This document shows positions 59,380-64,000 of a stretch of 64,000 nt of DNA, piece after piece. How positions within the stretch are numbered: the first letter of the stretch is position 1; every line of letters begins with the position of its first letter. Source of the DNA: Lindgomyces ingoldianus (lineage: Eukaryota > Ascomycota > Dothideomycetes > Pleosporales > Lindgomycetaceae); contig NW_022985172.1 of assembly GCF_010093535.1 (NCBI RefSeq), positions 675,498-739,497 on the forward strand, written 5' to 3'. The notes under the pieces are model-generated. The model did not search any database. It was not told the origin of the DNA and saw only the letters and a program-made list of their open reading frames with translations. The position numbers and the translations under genes were made by a program.

Positions 59380-61643
59380 TCATGCGAGAACAGGAAGAAT
59401 CTAGACATGTGAATAAACAAGACGTGAAGCTGCGGCGACAGATGGTACCTACATTCATAACCACCAGCATCGGCATATCAAAATTGTCCCTTTTAATATG
59501 CCAACAAATCATGCAATCCACCATACCATCCCTCGCCCCAAGCATCCCAATTCCAGCTTCAGCATGGATTGCGTTCTCCATTTTAACTTGTGGCTCAGGC
59601 TGGCTAGGCTTGCCATTCGCAACCGCATTCGCCTTGATCTCTTCAAGCTTAGCCATATCCTCTTTGGTGCGATACTTGAGCATCTTTACTCGGCGAGTCG
59701 TAGTTCCTCGTGAATTATCGTAGGCTAGCTCTGAGAAATCTTCAAACCACTGAACGACGGAGTCTTCATCCATGAGATCGACAATTGAGACAGGGTGTGG
59801 GCCGGTATCTGGCTCTTGGCCCGTCATCATGGGCGTGGTGCTGGTTCGAGAGGAGAGACCACTGTCACTTGAGGGGTCGCGCGTTGAGGGAATGTTAACG
59901 TTCATGTTTGTCTCTTTACCAAGAAGAATATCGCGCTTCCAACCGGTCAGAATGCTAAACTCCTTGCCAGACAAAACGACTTCTCCAGAACGCCGGCACA
60001 CCAGGACTGGAGTGCCGGTTTCCGCAATCATGTCTTCGAGTGTGAGCAGTGAACGTTGGAGGTTCTTCTCTTGGTGTATGAGGTCGGGCGTATCCAGCTC
60101 TGTGGCAGATTTCAAAAGAACCGGTCTGAACTTGCTGAGATAGTATCGGACCTTCCTTGCCTTCTCAGCGGGATACCGTCTCTGGACAGAGAGGGCGAGG
60201 CGGTGGAATGCTATTGAATGATCGTATGGCTTTGTGATCCCTTCGTAAATGTAGCTCGTATCTCGGCGACGTTTTCGAATCGCATTCGACTGAATGGGTT
60301 GAAGTGCAGTGTTTGCGAGAGCTCGATTTTCAAGCTGCAAGCGACTTACCGTTGGTGAATGTTGGGCCTGGGGTGGATGTGCATTTGCAAAGAAAGCTGC
60401 AGCAGACATTGGGTTTTCGTTGTCGTACCCTGAATCAATGCCAGTCGATGCGGGACTGGCGCTCGAGAGGCTGCTGGGGCCCTGACCGATAGCATAGGCA
60501 TGAGGACCATTCAGGCTATCGTTCCGGTGTCCATTGTGATCTATGGTAGTAGTAATCGGAGTGTTGTGAGGGGTCTGGATCTGAAGGCTCCCATGTCGCG
60601 AGTGGGCACCTGCATTTTGCCATTCGGCGCTAGGTAAGCCGTCCGGTCCAAAGGACATGTTCGGAGGTATGGCGGACGGGTCGCTGTAATGCCCAGAAGG
60701 CATCTGAGGGTTGAACACGTTAGCAGCTTGGTTCAGAGGATTCAGCAAGCTACTGTCGCTCGGTGGTGTGTCAGCGGCACCAGAAGACATGTGACCAAGT
60801 ATTCCCATCTCTAGCGCACCGTAATGATTGCCAAAGTTCAAGCTCGAGATATCGAAGTTGAACAAGGCGGGGTCGCTAGGGTCAAAGAGAGGCCCGCCAA
60901 ATTGATGCATTTGTGACGGACCTGCTTGCGACACCGTGCTTGGAACATTCGAGATCGAGGCCGGGTTCGTTTGACTGTAAGGAGGCGAAATAGGTGCTTG
61001 TTGGTTGTTGAACGCATTCATGACAGGGGCTTCTTGGACTGTAGGGGGAATTTGGGCTTGGGTTGAATTCTGCGCGTAGTAGGTTGTCGAGGGAGCCTGG
61101 GTATAAAAGCCACCTTGTTGGGACATAGAAACAGCACCAGAATCCTGAGTAGGAAGACTCGTGGCGTGGCCTCCATTCAGATGAGAGTAATTACCACCCA
61201 CTCCAGGCATAAGTGCGCCGTCAGGAGCGTCATGAAGATATTTGGCCTTCTTGCGGACGCCATCCATGCAATGATCTTGAAGACCGCGCTTGATACATCT
61301 GTGGCAGGGCCGTTCGTCGCCTATATTTCTCAAGTTAAATATGTTCCAAGCGGCAGCGTTATGAAGTCTCCACGTGAGTTTCCCCCCGTAAAAGCTTGTA
61401 GGAACGAATTGTATACTCACCACATGTAAGGTGCGCCCGCTGACAAGCAAAGCACGCTCTCCTCGCCTTTTTTCTCCGCGGTCTTAGCGGGTCTTTGGCG
61501 CTTGAAGCGGGTTTCTGGCCGTTTCCATTCCGCTGTGAGGGTGAAGCATCGTCCTGAGACTGCTCAACCTTCCGTTCGGCCATGTCGCTATCGCCGCTGT
61601 AGTCCGGCGAGGGAGCAGCATCGTTGGCGTCTGGGGTGGTCAT
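59380..61643 (-). CDS. Zn2Cys6-PAS transcription factor, AcuK/ERT1-like gluconeogenesis regulator
   Basis: Exons 61643-61421, 61320-59453 and 59400-59380 (minus) give 703 aa. The zinc cluster [30 protein letters not shown] has C-x2-C-x6-C-x5-C-x2-C-x7-C-like spacing and is split by intron 1 (100 nt). A long Gln/Ser/Pro/Asn-rich middle follows. Then comes a conserved block [26 protein letters not shown], a PAS-like domain ([25 protein letters not shown]) and the end [22 protein letters not shown] last 7-codon exon (ILPVLA, stop) restores the short hydrophobic family end; without it the frame runs to 59354 with an unlikely tail. AcuK and ERT1/RDS2 proteins activate gluconeogenic genes such as PEP carboxykinase on non-sugar carbon. 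The start is the first ATG (61643). Confidence 0.88.
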
Positions 61644-64000
61644 AATATCCCTTCTGCGATACACACGCACAGTACCGCAAAGCACGGATCCTATTACTAG
61701 CTATGGTACGGCTGCTGTAGACGCACGTTTATTCTGCGTGCAGCCTTCAATGTTTCCTTGGACACTCTCCCAACGCAGTGGCTCAACCAATGTGAGTAGA
61801 GCACCGGCTAGCAACGTCCCAGCTGCGTGTTTCGAGAGTGCGATCACGCGTGCGCTGGCTGCTCGAACGGGCGCTGTTGTGGGACAGTGACAGCTCCAAT
61901 GGCGGTCGGTGATGCGCGAGCCCAATGGATAGTGGCGCCTTGACCTGCTTTCAATCCGGCGCGCAGGAATGGATCAATGCAGTTGTGATACAGGGCCGGA
62001 GTCCATGCAATCGAGGGAGCATTCCAGGAGCGCGCACACTCATCATTGTAGACGCAATGAAGGCCCTAGCATTCGGTGCTTCCCATGCTGCCGGAGGCGA
62101 GCTGTAGGTGCAAGGCGGCGAGGGGGCAGCCGAGACACGGCTACTATCAGAGAAGGCACGAAGGCACGTCGGGGAGCTCTTGCAGCAGAGAGCAGGTAGG
62201 GCAGGGCCGACGAGTGAGCGAGGTAAGAGCGGGCAGGCAGGCTCTAGCAAGCTCTGGCAGGCGCTCTCTCGTAAGGCAGGCGCGAGGAGCTAGAGGGGGG
62301 GGGAGGGGAGGGCGAGAGCCGGAGACGCAGAGCCTGATGCTGTGGTACGGTGCTGCTGAGGGCTGCGTGTCTCTTCTGTGTGTAGAGGAGAGGCCGAGGA
62401 AATGGGCCGGGCGAAATCTAAGCGCACAGCGGAGATGCTGCAGCGGGACCGCACTGTTTGATAGCCGCAGGGTTTGCTGCCGAGATGGGGGAGATTTGCA
62501 CGTACACGATGAGCCTCGCTCGATGTGTCTGTGGTGGTGAGTGCGCGCAGCTCCTGGCGTAGCCCCGCAATTGATGGTGATGCTTGTGCGAAAAGTTGGA
62601 GCCAGACCTTCGCACGGTGGATGTCTACGCCTGCAACTGCTCCCTCGGTCAGCGCAACCCTGATTGGTTCCCAGGGCCGATTTACCGAGGCGCTCCGACC
62701 AGCGATCTAGCCAGCGCGCCATTTGCCCTGCACCCCTGTCCTATCACAGCCCCTGCACCCTTTCACTGCTGCCGTCCCTCCACACTCGCTCCGAACCGAT
62801 CACTTTCTGTCTCCAGGGCCCACTTCGCGTTCGCATTTTGCAGGACCAAAAAGCAAACATCGTCACAGAGACAATATCTCTGGGCTTGCATGCAATATGT
62901 GATCAGAAACGCTTGGCAACCCTCTTTTAGCTCTCCTAACCCCTCGCTTTACCTGTCCTATTGTCTATCATCATTAATCTCTTCGACCTCTCCATCAGCG
63001 CCGCCTGTAAGCTTTGTGTTTGTCTGGCTGTCCGGCCACGTTCCCTCACGCCGGCGCTGCCTACCCAGCCAACGGTATCATCCGCAACCACTTCCATCTT
63101 GTGCCTCCTGTATCCCTCGAGCTGGCGTGGCTTTCCTCGTGGCGTTCTAGCCTGGTCGTACAGAAGGATTGACCAGTGTGCTTCAGGTGGTATCACGTGT
63201 GGAAAAAAAAAAAAACTTGGATTCAATAAACATGATAGAATGCAAATGCTGTGCAACCACCCTCTAAACTTAGCCTCTTCCACTCGAATCCGCCACAAAC
63301 TGCCCTTCTGTCTCGTTTCTAATTCACGCTGACGCAAAACGACTGTTACCCCTGAGTCTTTTGCCGTATCGATAGAAGAGAATTGGAAACCTGTCGTTCC
63401 GCCCCGGTTAGTGACTATCACGACCAAACTTCTGGGACCATCTTACGGGGCCATGACTAGTGCTAGAAATGCTAGTAATGTTGATGCCCACTGGTAACCC
63501 AGATCTATCATCATCATCATCATTATCAGTGACCGCCTTTTTAATATGACATGCGGTTTTAACGCACTGTTGTACATCTGTACACCAAATAGCGGGAAGG
63601 CCGCTGCAAAGTAGCTCCTGGCAAAAGAATTGGCTGCCAAGGCTGAAGCCGCATACAGGGGGTACTAAAGCCAGAGTCAGAGCCAACTATTCACTTATCC
63701 AGGAGGGCCGATCTCGGAGTACTCACACAATCAACGAGAAACGTGAAGACGCCGCTATAGGTCCAGATTATGCTACGTCAGAGATAGTGGTCAGCTGGCT
63801 GTGAGTTTTACGGCACCTCCGCACCAAGAAGGGGCATACCCAATGCCAAAGATAGTCGAGAAGATTATTGGAACTGCGGTACCAGGTGATCAGCTATTAT
63901 TACCAATTGATTATATGCGGGTTTGCTGCCGTACCTATCCAATGCACCTACAAGGACCAGGTTAGATCAAATCTGAATCAGCCATCTTGTAAGATCCATA
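61644..64000. other. Long upstream region of the AcuK-like gene, no gene recognised
   Basis: At least 2.35 kb without convincing coding sequence, though several frames of 90-190 codons exist on both strands in its GC-richer first half; their Arg/Ser/Pro/Cys-rich composition looks non-coding. It holds a G9 tract at about 62295, a run of 13-14 A at about 63201-63214, pyrimidine-rich tracts (about 62735-63000) typical of fungal promoters or 5' UTRs, and an ATC-repeat at about 63507-63525. A long regulated promoter and leader for the regulator is a reasonable guess. Confidence 0.4.

Noticed and set aside
61968..62045. Possible tRNA or SINE-like sequence
   Set aside because: No convincing A/B boxes or cloverleaf; the B-box-like word does not fit GGTTCGAATCC.
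62147..63150. Open frames of 150-191 codons on both strands upstream of the AcuK-like gene
   Set aside because: Composition is Arg/Ser/Pro/Cys-rich, frames overlap on both strands in GC-rich DNA, and no domain is visible. Treated as non-coding upstream DNA.
1..64000. CRISPR arrays, rRNA genes or bacterial operons
   Set aside because: No spaced direct-repeat array or rRNA-like sequence was seen, and gene structure is clearly eukaryotic.

Overview
The window looks like nuclear DNA of a filamentous ascomycete (Pezizomycotina; a leotiomycete-type genome is my guess, not something the sequence proves). Genes carry short introns of about 45-100 nt with GT...CTAAY...AG signals. Families present are typical of such fungi: a HET-domain protein, BUD22, an AcuK/ERT1-type zinc-cluster regulator and a GH26 hydrolase. 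Repeats are AT-rich and full of TAA/TAG where glutamine codons are expected, the signature of repeat-induced point mutation (RIP).

Layout. 1-825: N-terminal part of a BUD22-like gene running off the left edge, then a Tc1/mariner relic (about 1018-1620). 4123-6018: MFS sugar transporter. 9427-11367: HET-domain protein. 11640-12420: small AT-rich relic that abuts a broken zinc-cluster regulator (about 12470-13850). 14455-15429: class II aldolase. 16288-17556: secreted GH26-type hydrolase. 17697-22232: two divergent genes for the biotin-carrying alpha subunit and the carboxyltransferase beta subunit of an acyl-CoA carboxylase. 23918-25240: E1-beta of branched-chain 2-oxoacid dehydrogenase. 26046-28718: CNNM/Mam3-type CBS-domain membrane protein.

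29343-45348 is a block of about 16 kb of AT-rich DNA with 30-bp inverted repeats at its two ends. Nested in it is a complete, RIP-mutated Ty1/copia LTR retrotransposon (31261-38482, 280-bp LTRs, 5-bp target duplication). The remaining 8.8 kb looks like a separate, older element. It has a decayed minus-strand coding region that may be DUF6589-like and many copies of a short GC-containing palindrome.

Right of the block: a cytochrome P450 (45778-47560), a multipass membrane protein (48019-49161), then a repeat graveyard (about 49.4-56 kb) with MITE-like pieces, a NACHT-type fragment and a fold-back element of about 1 kb. Next come an aldo/keto reductase (56092-57047, minus) divergent from riboflavin kinase (57469-58440), and an AcuK/ERT1-like regulator (59380-61643, minus) with at least 2.3 kb of non-coding DNA upstream.

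How the genes may work together: E1-beta and the two-subunit acyl-CoA carboxylase lie within 8 kb and belong to branched-chain amino-acid and acyl-CoA metabolism. Neither carboxylase subunit shows a mitochondrial presequence, unlike the E1-beta neighbour, so this pair is the most interesting intact system here. No CRISPR, rRNA or tRNA gene was recognised. All exon structures were worked out by eye from reading frame, splice signals and family conservation.
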